Positions 1 through 28,545 of a DNA stretch of 64,000 nucleotides are shown one piece after another. How positions within the stretch are numbered: position 1 is the first letter of the stretch; every line of letters begins with the position of its first letter. This stretch comes from Rhyzopertha dominica (taxonomy: Eukaryota; Arthropoda; Insecta; Coleoptera; Bostrichidae). The notes below the pieces were generated by a model. The model was given only the letters and a program-made list of their open reading frames with translations. It did not search any database and was not told where the DNA came from. The stretch is from contig QCXZ01000053.1 of NCBI GenBank assembly GCA_025024175.1, positions 9,176,001-9,240,000 of the forward strand, read 5' to 3'. The position numbers were made by a program, and so were the translations under genes.

Positions 1-1663
1 GTGTAATCCCAAACTGTACGAACAGATAACCAAAACTTGGAAAATATGGACATGATATAATCAATCTGTAACATATATTTTGAAAGGAATGCTAGAAAAT
101 GTTTGCATATTTACCTGTGTGCATTGATATTTGCCTAGTAAAACTGTTTAAAATCACTTTTTTAACTGGCTACATAGAGATAATGATGTTTGATTACCGG
201 TTTCAGTAGATGGACAAGGACGTCAACATAAACGCAAAAAATTATATTCACATCTCTCAAGGTTGTTGACCTTCACCCCGTTACACGACGGTTTGATAAC
301 TTGTTTAATGTTCTGCCTGGTCAGGCAAGTTCATTTTTCGATACATCCTCGTCAGCTATATTATTGGCAACGTCGCAAGATGTCTCGGGGATTTACAAGT
401 TGATTCGTATTGATGAAATACAAATTTTGCTTTACTACATGCTTTAAGTTGGAAAGATATGTACCTCGTTATCAACACATCAAATTATATCAAAGTGCTG
501 TATAAGGCAATATTGCATTAACAGACAAATAATTTTTACTTTATATTATTGTTGTCTCGCACAATTCGCATTTTTAGCTTCTGTAAATAGATCGTATGGT
601 ACATTAGTAACAAAAGCATCTCTTTCTAGATGCAGGTGTTGGTAGGATTCTTTAGCCCCATATTGTTTAAAAACGAATGAACTTACAATTTTAAAATCGG
701 CAACCATCAAAAATATACAATGACCGGAAGGCTAAGCAGTGTTGCCAAGTTATATAAAACACTATGTGATACTGGAATATCATATTTGTGACTATAATAG
801 GAATGGAAAAACTTGTAAATATATCAATATATTGTATCGTATGATATATCAAAACTGTATATCCACATTAACGATATATCGCAAAAAATATATGGATTTA
901 ATTTTTTCAATTACACAGAAATTGCATAGAAACAAAACTCAACTTAATTATTTCTGATTACTTTATCAAAATACCTATTAAACTTTACAAAAAAAAGAAT
1001 TTAAATAATCTATCCTAAACAAGCGTAATTTGTCACTTCACTCTGCATTTTTAAGATTGTTGTCCTGAATGTAGAGAACAGATGTATTCGAGTTAACGAT
1101 AGAAATAGAAGCACTTATTTCTAAAAAAAAGAAATAGCATCACTTATAAACTACTAAATATTTAGAAATAAATGAATGCTTATCTAAAAAATAAATAAAA
1201 GATTAAACTAGACCATAAGATGTTTTTCACACAATTGTACTTGATATTTTGTGCAAAAATAATTGTTAATTGCGACATCTACCTTTCATTGCATTTTGGC
1301 CTACACAATTCATAAAAGAATTGTAGTTATTGTACTGCAGCATGCATGAAAATGTCGATCACTAGTTTTAGAAAAAGACTGTTTTCAAACATATAGGGGC
1401 ACTAACTACTAAGTCTGCTATTTCTAAAAAAATGAGTGGTTCTTTTTCTACCGTTATCTCAGATGAATGTTTTCTCTCTTTCCAGCTACTGTCATGGGTC
1501 GAATATGGCGGCTGCAAACACCTGCCTTCATAGAGGTCTATATATAGATAAAAATTATAGTTTTGCACATTTATATGTGTAGGCAACTTTTGAAGTTATA
1601 CATAATTTTATTTATTTTGAATACAAATATTAAACTGCTGGTTCGATTCGATAGTTTTGACAA
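1..1663. other. AT-rich DNA without a recognised gene
   Basis: No reading frame here resembles a protein family I know. The short ORFs at 739-957 and 1368-1586 are of the size expected by chance in AT-rich DNA. The stretch ends at the left boundary of the foldback element. Confidence 0.6.
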
Positions 1664-1667
1664 TATA

Positions 1668-2698
1668 CAGGGTCCGCCACCTAAAACTCCCCAGACTCGT
1701 ATTTTCTTTATTTTTTTAAGTACAACCTTAAGTTATATGTCAAATTGTACGTCTTTTTAAACTCTTTAAAAATAGCTTGGTCGGTGCTCAAAAAAATTTT
1801 TGCAGATTATCATATTTTGTGTTTAAAGCTATTTTTTGTAAATATTTTTTAACCTTACCTCGTATAATAAATATAGCTTCACAGTTGAATGGTGACTTTT
1901 ATTCAATTTGTGTCATTACCATGTATGCGTAATTTTTACTCCTTTTTAGTGAAAAACAAGAAAAACTAGNCGCCGCCATGTTCTTTAAATAGGGTTGTTC
2001 AGAATTTTTAAGTGTTAGTTTAGTAGCTTATTACGGTACAAACTGTGCCTACATACCCATCGCTGCACACAAAACCTAAAAATTTTAAGTAACTTTTAAA
2101 TAAATCAAGTACACAAAGTTCGTTCTAAAGAGAGTGAGAGGCTAGGAAATGAAACCCCGTGATGAGGCTAGTAAGCGATGTAGAAAACCAAACTAGCCTC
2201 ATCGCAGGGTTTCGCTTTCTAGCCTCTCTCTCTTTAGAACGAACTTTGTACTTGATTTATTTAAAAGTTACTCAAAATTTTGGGGTTTTGTGTGCAGCGA
2301 TGGGTATGTAGGCATAATTTGTACCATAATAAGCTACTAAACTGACACTTAAAAAATTGTGAACGGTCCTATAACAGAACATGGCGGCGACTAGTTTTTC
2401 TTGTTTTTCACTAAGAAGGAGTAAAAATTACGCATACATGGTAATGACACAAATTGAAGAAGACAAAAATCGGCATCCAACTATGAAGCAATATTTATTA
2501 TACAGGGTAAGGTTAAAAAATATTTACAAAAATTACCTTTACTTGCAAAATATCACAATATGCAAAAAAATTATTTGGACCCTCACTATCCTATTTTTAA
2601 AAAGTTTAAAAAGACCTACAATTTGACATATAACTTAAGGTTGTACGTAAAAAAATAAAGAAAATACGAGCCTGGGGAGTGTTAGGTGGCGGACCCTG
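1668..2698. mobile_element. 1.03-kb foldback (giant palindrome) element
   Basis: The left end reads CAGGGTCCGCCACCTAA and the right end is its reverse complement. Matching continues almost to the centre: the left arm runs to about 2170 and the right arm from about 2190, including a gene-free GC-richer stretch (AGAGAGTGAGAGGCTAG and its complement) around a short loop near 2180. The element is flanked by TATA on both sides (1664-1667 and 2699-2702), consistent with a TA or TATA target duplication. No transposase is encoded; the ORF at 2381-2626 is just arm sequence. It is best described as a non-autonomous, hairpin-forming element. One N lies at 1970. Confidence 0.85.
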
Positions 2699-2702
2699 TA
2701 TA

Positions 2703-3172
2703 TTATCTATATAGATATATAAATTTACATAATATATCAAAATATGTGATATATTTTTGCCATCCCTAGACTACAATAATAATAAGTCGAGTTTATTTGC
2801 CCATCACATTGAAGTACAGGAACAGAAATCGCAACATCACTAATGATAAGTGCCTCCGCACATGCCCTTACACTTAATGGCAAAAACAGAAAGAAAAACA
2901 AAAAAACAAATTTAGAATTTTAAGCATACCTGTTTATTAAGTTACTTAAGATGACGAAGGCAGAAACAAATAAATCTATCAATTTTTTCATTAAAAAGGG
3001 GTTATCTCAATTTAGATGAATGGTGTGTAGGTAGAAAATATGTAATAAAGAATTAGTAAATGCCAATCAGAAATGTGTAGTTTTTTATATAGATTGCTGC
3101 AATTTTTTTTAAGTATTTCTAATATTTCTTAGTTCCACTGGGAGCGAGTTGTACATTGTGCATATGAGAGGG
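2703..3172. other. Spacer without recognised features
   Basis: AT-rich sequence between the foldback element and the hAT relic. I see no convincing ORF, repeat or RNA gene. Confidence 0.5.
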
Positions 3173-3890
3173 TAGGGTTGCCAGACGTCCCGATTTTCAT
3201 TAAAATGTCCTGCGTCCCGACGAAGGTACTAAATATCCCGCTTTTACTTTCAAATTTCCGGACATCCGACCTTTATAGCGCAATGTCCCAACTGACCCAA
3301 AATATTGAAAAGATAAGAAAATACATGACATTCAGATAATTATTTGCATAATTAATTGCCATTACAATAATTTATAGTAAATGGCGCAAACTTTATTCTT
3401 GGATAGCAACTGGAATAAATTCTGACATAACGTTTTGCCATATGTGTCACCACCACTTCAGCATGGTGAGAATGACGTTGAAAAAGTATGCTGGCACCTA
3501 AAAACATAAACTTCTAGAGGCTCCGTGAAATTCTAGAAAAATTGATTCGTTTTTTCACAAGATCTACAAATAAAGCTGAATAAAGGAAAGTTGCTGTTGC
3601 AGAAGCAACATTTGCTTTTCATACAGTTAATCACGCACATAGCCTATGGAAGTGCTGACACCTCAGGGAAAAGTGTAGTCGAACAAAAGCATCTTTGTTT
3701 GTAAAGGATTATTGTTTCACGTAAACNTTGTTTATTTTATTGAAAATGCTCCTTTTATTGCATTCCGCATCAACTATGAACAACATGATAGATGCTTTTT
3801 CCATTCAGGGTTAGGGAATTCTTGGGGGAGAGGGCGGGATTAAGTTAATGTCTCGCTTTTGTAGCACAAAATTTGTGCAACCCTATTAGA
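3173..3890 (+). pseudogene. hAT transposon relic with BED-type zinc finger remnant
   Basis: The left edge carries TAGGGTTGCCAGACGTCCCG and the right edge ends in GTGCAACCCTA, the kind of short terminal inverted repeat (GGTTGC/GCAACC) used by many hAT elements. Between them, broken plus-strand frames give FCHMC..H..F followed by GENDVEK (about 3435-3490), as in the N-terminal zinc finger of hAT proteins, and VAVAEATFAFHTVNHAHS (about 3588-3645), a motif seen just downstream in that family. Stops and frameshifts interrupt it and the catalytic part is missing. An 8-bp target duplication could not be confirmed. Confidence 0.6.
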
Positions 3891-4276
3891 AGCTGAGGCT
3901 ATATAGATTGACTGATTTAGTTAAGAATCAAAACATGTGTAATTGGGTGTGCTTTCTGGATGGCAAAAGAGTACTCTTATTTCATGTATCAAGCTTTCGG
4001 AATGATTTATTTCTTCAAGATATGAGAAATGAGGTTATTAAAGATAATTAGCATTCTATAGAAATCTGGGGCATCATACATGTCAATATATTTAAATTTA
4101 TACACACTAAAAATTATTAGTATGAACAATTAAAATATGACTATATATTTCAGAATTCCAAGTTAACAAAAACAGTTTTCAATAACAATGTTTAAAAAAG
4201 TATCTCTACATCAATGCAAGAGGTATTATGTGCACATGTATGGCAAGCAGTAGATGCTGAAACATAGATACTCATA

Positions 4277-4422
4277 GGCCCGGTTGCACAAACATGGATC
4301 AAATTTGATCCAGATTTAATGAACAGTCGTTGCTATAGCAACACCAATCAGAACACCGGATTCATGAAGTTGCTAGATAAGAGCCGCGGATTAATTTTGA
4401 TCTACATTTGTGCAATCGGCTG
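4277..4422. mobile_element. MITE, GGCCCGGTTGCACAAA family
   Basis: A 146-bp element with imperfect terminal inverted repeats: GGCCCGGTTGCACAAA at the left and TTTGTGCAATCGG near the right. ATA flanks both sides (4274-4276 and 4423-4425), giving a likely 3-bp target duplication. It belongs to the same family as the element at 29989-30165. Confidence 0.75.
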
Positions 4423-5239
4423 ATAGGTTTTTCATTTCTATTTATATTTATTCAGTTTCAATGTTGCACAACACCATCGATGGTTCATAGTTAACAGAAA
4501 AAAGAAAAAAAACAAATACTCAGTGTTATAAAACAAGTGCACATTTATCATCTCGTTTAAGTTTCTTCAGCATGGTCAACAGTAAACATGCTTCCGTTTT
4601 CTTCTCCGCAGACATCATTTGCACCATGTTATAGCCTTTCTGTGCCTTAAGTTCTTTGATTTCAAACACGACTTGCTTCATCTTTTTTAGGTGCCTCAGA
4701 AAATCTTAGCAACAGCTATACTTTCTCGTGATGCTTTTTTTTTCAAAATCTGTGAATATCAAAATGCACTTTTAGGTTAGGAATCGCAAAATCACTAGTT
4801 TTACCTTGTATACATCGACTTCTTACTCAATTTGTTGTACAGGATGCCTTTTTACAGTTTTTTATACATTTGCAGCCAGATGCAGTTTGTTTTACTATTT
4901 TGTGGCTTCTTAAACACCACTAGCTGGATTGCCAATCCTTGTTGAGCCGCCCACGCGCCAAAACGCCAAAAGGGCCAAACAAAACACTGCAGTGGATTTG
5001 GATGTGTACACCACCAGGGTTGCCAATGCCAATTTGACGAATGGAATACTCCATCCCAAGATGCAAAAACATGCATAATTATTATTTTACTTACAACTAT
5101 TGACAGGATTATTAACATAAAGGTGAACTTCAAATTTAAATCTAAGGAATGGTCACCTTACAGAAATGAACTCATAACTGTATTCTTTCGATGAACTCAA
5201 GGTTTCTTCTGTATATGAATAAGATCAGAAAGATGACGA
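4423..5239. other. Region with weak minus-strand ORFs of unknown origin
   Basis: On the minus strand about 4560-4690 reads as a helical stretch (MKQVVFEIKELKAQKG, then a lysine-rich end), which could be the tail of a transposon-associated protein. An ORF at 4852-5133 is rich in tryptophan and begins with a hydrophobic segment, but I recognise no family. Neither is supported well enough to call a gene. Confidence 0.3.
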
Positions 5240-5640
5240 AGTAGTAGGTAGTATGTCCCCGCAAATATATGCAAGATATAATGGCCTGAGGACTATCTGA
5301 TAAATGGAAACAACCAGTTAATTGGTTTGTATTGGTTTTCATATAACAATGATGAGCCGTTCTGTTTTAAAGCAATCTATAACACTGCAGCATGAAAAAA
5401 TTTCTGACTGTAAAAGAGGTAATCAAGGATTATTGACAAAATTAGGGATATCTCCAGAATGTACATCATTTCCACATCCAGTTACTCAAGATCCAATTTA
5501 TATCTTTGTTGATGTCCCTTACCTTTTGAAGCTTGTTAGAAATTGGCTAATTGATATTGGTTTCCAGAGGAGTTTATTTTTAAATGCAATGCAGAGATTC
5601 GTTCATCGTTTAAAATGAGCTCTTTACATATTTAGTGTAT
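5240..5640 (+). pseudogene. P-element-like transposase relic
   Basis: Plus-strand frames give LSDKWKQPV (about 5296-5325), the WKQP motif of P-element/THAP9 transposases. An open frame at 5322-5618 then contains FPHPVTQDPIYIFVDVPYLL and KLVRNWLID, matching the conserved segment 'FPHP...IFVFADVPHLLKLIRNHFID' of that RNase H-like catalytic core; the aspartate of FVDVPYLL corresponds to a conserved acidic position. The N-terminal THAP domain and the C-terminal part are absent or unreadable, so this is a fragment. Two more P-type relics lie at 42815-43511 and 44300-44990. Confidence 0.7.
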
Positions 5641-6093
5641 AAGTCTCAAAGAAATACAGCATTGTTAGCTAACTGGTTCCCCTTAACGAACTCATTTGTA
5701 CCACATCTATGTTAGAATCAAAGCGACTATATGGAAAATATTTGCCAAAATAAGATGAATTGATTGAAAAAGTCATAGATAAGTTTAAAACTAGGTATAA
5801 AATACATTGCAAAGAACAAAATGGAAGTATTCCAATGTGCTTTGATTGTACCTTTTAAATTTTTACAATCTTTATTTAACAACCTTTGCCATCATTATAA
5901 ATATCTTACTTTCTGACACATACTAAATCTGGATAGTTTAGAAACTTTATTCTCAGGTGTGCAAAAAGTAGTCTATAAACAAATAAGTAGTCCACGAATA
6001 TATGAACTAAGGTTATTACTGTAACTGTAAAAAAATAGTAAACAGTTCCAGAAGTTTCAAATGTAATTGTGGCCTACCTCATATAAAAATGTA
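5641..6093. other. Decayed sequence downstream of the P-element relic
   Basis: Short broken frames (for example around 5700-5830) may continue the P-element transposase, but stops are too frequent for a firm call. Confidence 0.35.
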
Positions 6094-6293
6094 CAGTCGG
6101 TTGCATAATTCATGGAACGATAGCTAAATCCCCCTCAGTAAGAAAATTATAGCATTACGAGAAAAATGTACAGTAATGATCTTGTAGATATCTACTGTCT
6201 AGTATACGAAAATTAAATAGTATTTGATGAACTATCGTAATATTTTAGCCTGATGTTCAAATGCACATGTTGCTTGAATTTTGCAACTGACTG
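6094..6293. mobile_element. 200-bp MITE with TA target
   Basis: Terminal inverted repeats CAGTCGGTTGCATAATTCA (left) and the complement of CAGTCAGTTGCAAAATTCA (right) are flanked by TA at 6092-6093 and 6294-6295. This arrangement fits a non-autonomous Tc1/mariner derivative. There is no coding capacity. Confidence 0.75.
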
Positions 6294-7583
6294 TACATAA
6301 GTATTAATTTTAAGCCAAGGAAGCTATTGCTAACAAATGGCCCATTCATTGCGTGATATATGTTACAAGGTCCAATCATTAAGTCTGTATTCGATTATAT
6401 GGCAATCATTTTTCCAGTAATTTTATTAAAAACGATTAGGAATGTGCCATATATAAAAAATCACATCCACTACAAAACAATGCAAAGCAATGCATTCATA
6501 AAGAAGTATGCTACCACTGAGGTTGATTGTTCTTAGGTATTTATTAAGCAATATTCATTTGAAAAACCTCCAAAAACAAGCAGTATGGAAAATGGGTGTG
6601 ACACAAAAAGTCATAACCTCTCATTTTTGACAATTGTCGAACCTCACTTCACATCTTTTTTAGCATAAGACTTGCACCTTTTGCATTTATTCTACAATGT
6701 GTTGAGTGTTCATTCCATTTTGAAACTGGTAGGACTGATTAAATGATAAATTATGTCATACGACTGTGCAACGACAAGAGGCTGTTGTTGTGAAAACTCT
6801 TTCCATAATATTTGCTTTGCATATAGCAACCTTTGGTATCGATTCAAAATCCTTAGTTACAAAAAAGGACAACCTACTCTCGATCAAAAAACGTCAAGCG
6901 TAAATCCAAAGAGATGTCCCTGGGTTTTGAGTGAATCCTCCAAGCATTTGCCCCCTTGAGCGACGATTTTGGTAAAAGCCCCGCCGAATCTAGAATAAAA
7001 ATGACTAGCTGTCAGGCTGACAGCAACACCCGGTGCGTACTATTCACCACCCTCAACACTTAGCATACCCCTGATCACCGGAACGCAGTGAATAGCCTAG
7101 ACATTTTTTGGGTACTGACGACGGATAGTTGGTAAGCGAGCCTGCCCACTTCTTTAACTTGAAACCAGTGTCGTAGTAAAAACAATCTCAAACTCAAAGG
7201 CAGTGAGCAAAAACTTTTATATTCCCTCTTTTCATACGAGTGCACATTAGATGATAAATAAGTAGGTAGTAGTATTATTGGAATTAAGCCGCGTTCTGTC
7301 AAGTTAAAAGCTGTTCTTGTTAATAAATTTAAGTTTATGGATGGGGGGCGTTTTTTTTCGTATTAGTAACGCAGTGTCTTACAGTTTAGAGATCTTTGGA
7401 TGGTTTGCTGATGAGGTGACGAGACTAATCACCTCCCCTTCTGTATGGTAGATAGAAAAGGAAAACAGTTGCCTATCCAGAAGTTTTACGCGGGAATATT
7501 TCAGTTTTGAAAGTATTGTTAGTTATTCATTTAATTACATCAAATAAAATGTTCAAAATACATGATATGCATTTAAGGAAATA
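6294..7583. other. Spacer without recognised features
   Basis: Short ORFs (6753-6959 plus, 7075-7302 minus) have no recognisable similarity. No repeat or RNA gene is evident. Confidence 0.5.
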
Positions 7584-7585
7584 TA

Positions 7586-8821
7586 GGAGGCACGTCCAGA
7601 AAGTAAGTGTACTGGTACTCTCACAGCTGTAGGGGATACTTTTTCGACGTGTTGGTAAAAGTGCCGCGTAGCCTGACCCCTCCCCTTCAAAACGAGACCA
7701 ATCCGAAGTTAGTGTGTTGAAAACTCTTGACGCAGTAGCATCTCTCGTGAAAAATGTCAATCGTATCGCCCGCCAAGTGCGAAATTCACGCCGTCATTCG
7801 CTACTTCGTTGAGAAGGGAAAAGCTCCGATTGAAATTTATAATGAGGTGAAAACTGTTTACGGTAATTGAGCTATGAATCGTACGAGTGTGTAAAAGTGG
7901 TGTCATGAGTTTAAAAATGGGCGTACTTCCGTACATGACGATCAGAGGAGCGGAAGACCTTCAATTGTGACTGACGAACTTGTGGAAAAAATCGAGATTG
8001 CGGTCCGTGACGATCGCAGATTGACATTAGATGAACTTTCTGCGATGTTTCCGTAATCTCCAGATCCCTGATACACGAAACAATCACAGAAACTCTCGGA
8101 TATCGGAAATTGTCTGCGAGGTGGATCCCAAAACAGCTGACAGAACAGCACAAGTTGAATCGAGTGCAGACCTCCAAAGAGTTTTTGGGACGCTACGAAC
8201 TCGAAGGCGATGATTTTCTCTACTCTATTGTTACTGGAGATGAAACATGGATTGCCGATTACACACCTGAAACTAAGAGGCAGTCTCTACAATGGCGTCA
8301 CACCTCCGCCAAGAAATTCAAAACCACAATTTCAGGCAAAAAAATCATGGCATCCGTGTTTTGGGACCATAAAGGCATAATTTTGATTGAATATCTGCCT
8401 CACGGGGTGACCATCAACGCGGCAAGATACTGTGAGACGCTAAAAAAAATTGAAAAATGCGATTCAGAATAAAAGGAGGGGCATGCTGATGAAGGGAGTC
8501 TGCCTGCTACACGGCCAATGCCACGAAGCAACCCCTGGACTCTTTTGGATGGTGCGTTTTAAACATGGGTGGGAACAAGTTTCCAACGGACGAGGAGGTG
8601 AAGAAGGAGGTGGAGAAGTGGGCGAAAGAGTTGGCGGGAGATCTCTTCGAGGCAGGCAACAAAAAACTGATCCCACGGCTCACCACTTGCATCAAGAGGG
8701 ATGGTGACTATGTCGAAAAATAACTTACATATGTACGAGTCTAACCAAATGTTTTTGTTTTAATAAATTCTTTTTTGAACCCTACATAAATTGAGTACAC
8801 TTACTTTCTGGACGTGCCTCG
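7586..8821 (+). mobile_element. mariner element (1.24 kb, dead)
   Basis: Terminal inverted repeats begin GGAGGCACGTCCAGAAAG at the left and the right end is the complement of CGAGGCACGTCCAGAAAG; matching extends about 28 bp. TA lies on both sides (7584-7585 and 8822-8823). Size, target site and encoded protein all fit the mariner family (DD34D). The element sits downstream of PRPF6, in the opposite orientation. Confidence 0.92.
7754..8723 (+). pseudogene. mariner transposase, inactivated
   Basis: The frame opens with MSIVSPAKCEIHAVIRYFVE (N-terminal helix-turn-helix), continues with RSGRPSIVTDELVEKIE, and ends with GDYVEK and a TAA at 8721-8723. The first catalytic aspartate is present in TGDETW (near 8237). 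The second, normally in HDNARPH, is destroyed by a frameshift near 8505-8520, and the region with the third (SPDLAPSDFHLF in the family) is deleted around 8550-8570. In-frame stops occur at about 7867 and 7890. Transposition by this copy is therefore impossible, although the ends could respond to a transposase supplied in trans. Confidence 0.9.
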
Positions 8822-8823
8822 TA

Positions 8824-9353
8824 CACTTGCCCTTCACACTATTTCCAGAAATTGTGAAACACCCACTTATTGATCAGCATATAGGAGTTAGTTGATCAAT
8901 TGCGTTATGGGTTGTGTCTGAAAGTACATAACATAATAACCATCACCTATATTCTTTGATCGGACTTGTAGTGTCAGTGTTCAGCAGATCTTAAAAAAAA
9001 AAGTCAGATATTCCAGATGCACCAATTATGCATTCACTNTTAAGTTTACTGAATATGATTAAAAACAAAGTTTAAAATTAAAAAAAATTATTACAGGAAA
9101 ATGCATTAATTCATTTAGTGTTGGTGTATTGGAGACTGTCGTAGCACAAATTTTTCTTTTTATGCTTAATCTCAACAATCTGTACCAATACTTTCTGAAT
9201 ATAAGGGTTAGTTATCGAATGTAATAAAAGATGAGATAAAATCATTTTTTTTTGTGCCAGAGTATGAAATCGTTGAAAGTTCTGACATTAAAAACTGTCT
9301 TCCTTACAACTAAACATGTATTTGATGAAATATTTACAAACATCAGAAATAAG
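8824..9353. other. 3' flank of PRPF6
   Basis: AT-rich sequence between the mariner and the PRPF6 stop codon. The proximal part must contain the 3' UTR on the minus strand. I did not find a polyadenylation signal convincing enough to place the transcript end. An N lies at 9039. Confidence 0.4.
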
Positions 9354-26273
<16,920 letters not shown>

Positions 26274-28200
26274 TTTTTTTACCCTGAAATTAACACGCTT
26301 GCGAAAAAGATTAACTTTTAGTGCTCAAATCGTTTGAATTTCGTTCGCTCGTTTGTTGTGATACACATAACCACAAACAAATTGTCACTGGTCACTGTCA
26401 GTCAATATGATAGTTCCAATTACTCGGTCGCTAAACCAGACTGCTATTCTAATCCCGCACCTGTGGTATCCATAAAATATCGGTAGGTGGTAGCACATAC
26501 ATTGAATACAAAATAAAAGTCGAAATATCTGTAATATTCTAACAACGATTATATTAGACACAATCTTTATCCACGCTAAAAGTTGTCGACTTTTCCTGTT
26601 TATTTATTAGGATTTAAGCAGAATTTATAGCAAAGCCATTAACCCTTATTCAAGTGGGCCGAATCCTATACTTTCTAAAGGGATCTGAAGTCATAAGTAA
26701 TCCCCCATTATTGAAATTAAAATATCTTACTGTGGCAATAAAACGTTATACGAACTGGAAGACTATACCTACGTACATAAAATGTTACATCAGGTAAATT
26801 CAGTTATTCATAATTTAATTCACAATATACCTACATTAATGGTCTGAAAAATAAATTTTAATTGTACTTGCTTCACACAATTTATGATTTTCCTTCACTG
26901 GAATAGGTATCTATAATTAATTAAATAGTTTGGAAACAAGCTGATCATTTTGAAAGTATTTTCCTGGGTTCCTGGGTATCTAATATATTAACGTTTCTAA
27001 ACCGTTCATGATAAATAGTTTTCCAACCTACTAATTCTAATATTCACACAACCAATTTCTAATGATAATAAATCTGTAACACTGTTTTGTTAGTAAATTT
27101 TCAACGTTTCCATAATACAATGACTTAACATTTTTTAATCCTGAATTAATATGATTTGGGATACGCTTACATTGCAATTCTAAATCATTCATTTGATATA
27201 GTGAATAAATAATAATAAAAGGTATTTTAGTAGAGAAATACTGATTTTACGATTTTCTTTCGAAAGGAACGAGATAGGTTGCGTTTTCGCATGGGCGCCA
27301 TATTGGAAATAGTAAAAGTATACTATATAAACAGGGTGAAATGACGGGTTGCCTGCAAACAGGCATTACGGAAATAAATCTTAATACGTCCGTGTTTTTT
27401 TTCGTGGATATTCCTATTTGAGTATCTCAAGCTGTAAACACTTAAATATAAACAAACAACAAATGTAATGCTCAGCTATTTATATTCAAAACAACTATAT
27501 ACTNACATGTATACAGCACACCATACGCTTCATTTAAGAAAAAGTCTATATGCATACTTCTCAATAGCGACCTGTAAACTGTATAAAATTTTAGCCGTTT
27601 ACATGGATAACCCTTGTATACAGTAGGAACGTTCATTTTTAATCTGCAATTACATAATAGTTTCAATACATTAATACTTTATTATGACTTATATACCTGT
27701 TTGTAAACCTGTTCATTATGCCAAGAAAGTATATTCTTTCTTTTTTCAATGTCAATCTGTGAGGGGTGGTGCAAATAGAACCCTCTTATGGAGTTGTATT
27801 AGCTGATATTTCACTTATCTAAAAGAATTATGACGAACTGTCAATAAACATGTTTGAATAAAAAAAAAAGAAGCTGCACTACGTTCAAGCCTCATACCTG
27901 TAATACAAGCAAGTTTGCCTACCTGTACAATGTACATACTATGCACTAAACCGTATAATTTATATAGGTACCCATCATGCATTTGGTAAATATGTATTAT
28001 ATTACATGCACTTTAAATACTTACCCCAGTACTTATATCCTGAAAATTTAATTAAAAGCTATCTGAATAGTCAAACGCTATATAAGCATTTACATGCAAA
28101 GCATAATACCCATGTAACTATATATTAAAAAAATAAATAAAATTTGTTCATCTGAAAAAAAAATTGTCTTCTTCTTTGTAATAACGTTCCTTGATATCAA
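26274..28200. other. 5' flank of PRPF6 and gene-free DNA
   Basis: The promoter of PRPF6 should lie at about 26274-26460; no TATA box at a convincing distance is visible. The remainder is AT-rich, with no ORF I can support. One N lies at 27504. Confidence 0.4.
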
Positions 28201-28545
28201 TCAGTGGTAATAATTCTTTAGACATATCACCTCTTTATCAAGAAATAATGTAGGGCATGAGTTTGGTTTTAAACGAACAGTTTGCCCAGTTCTATCAAAA
28301 CATTTTTCATCAAAATGAGCTGAACAGATCTGATATCCCTTCTTAGACAAAATGGAAGCTTCATTTTCACCCAAGTTTTTAAGCCACTGTTGGAATAGTT
28401 CTGGCTGTGATTGTGGCAGTCTTAAATAAGATCAAAATTAGATAGGTATATTACAGATTTATCAAGCTAGCGTATCTCCTACCGATGAAAACTTCTGTTA
28501 AGGTCGACAGCTTTACAATTTCTCACGTAACAGTATTTTTTAACT
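28201..28545 (-). CDS. THAP-domain protein, two exons (partial)
   Basis: Exons 28483-28545 and 28201-28420 join in frame (CAT CG|A CTG) across a GT-AG intron of 62 nt to give a complete C2CH THAP DNA-binding domain: C-x4-C (CYVRNC), 42 residues, then C-x2-H (CSAH). The conserved tryptophan (QQWLKNL), the FHRLP segment and a terminal SCPTLF box (AVPTIF type) are all present. An AG acceptor precedes exon 1 of this model, so the start codon is probably in an unseen upstream exon. A stop follows 12 codons after the SCPTLF box, unless splicing occurs at GAG|GTGATA near 28228. It could be a host THAP gene or the N-terminus of a P-element-type transposase; no RNase H core follows. Confidence 0.75.

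Noticed and set aside
2381..2626. 81-codon ORF with a plausible start
   Set aside because: It lies wholly in the right arm of the foldback element and is mirrored in the left arm; it is arm sequence, not a gene.
4852..5133. Hydrophobic minus-strand ORF as a secreted protein
   Set aside because: A single short ORF with odd composition and no motif; no supporting splice or regulatory signals.
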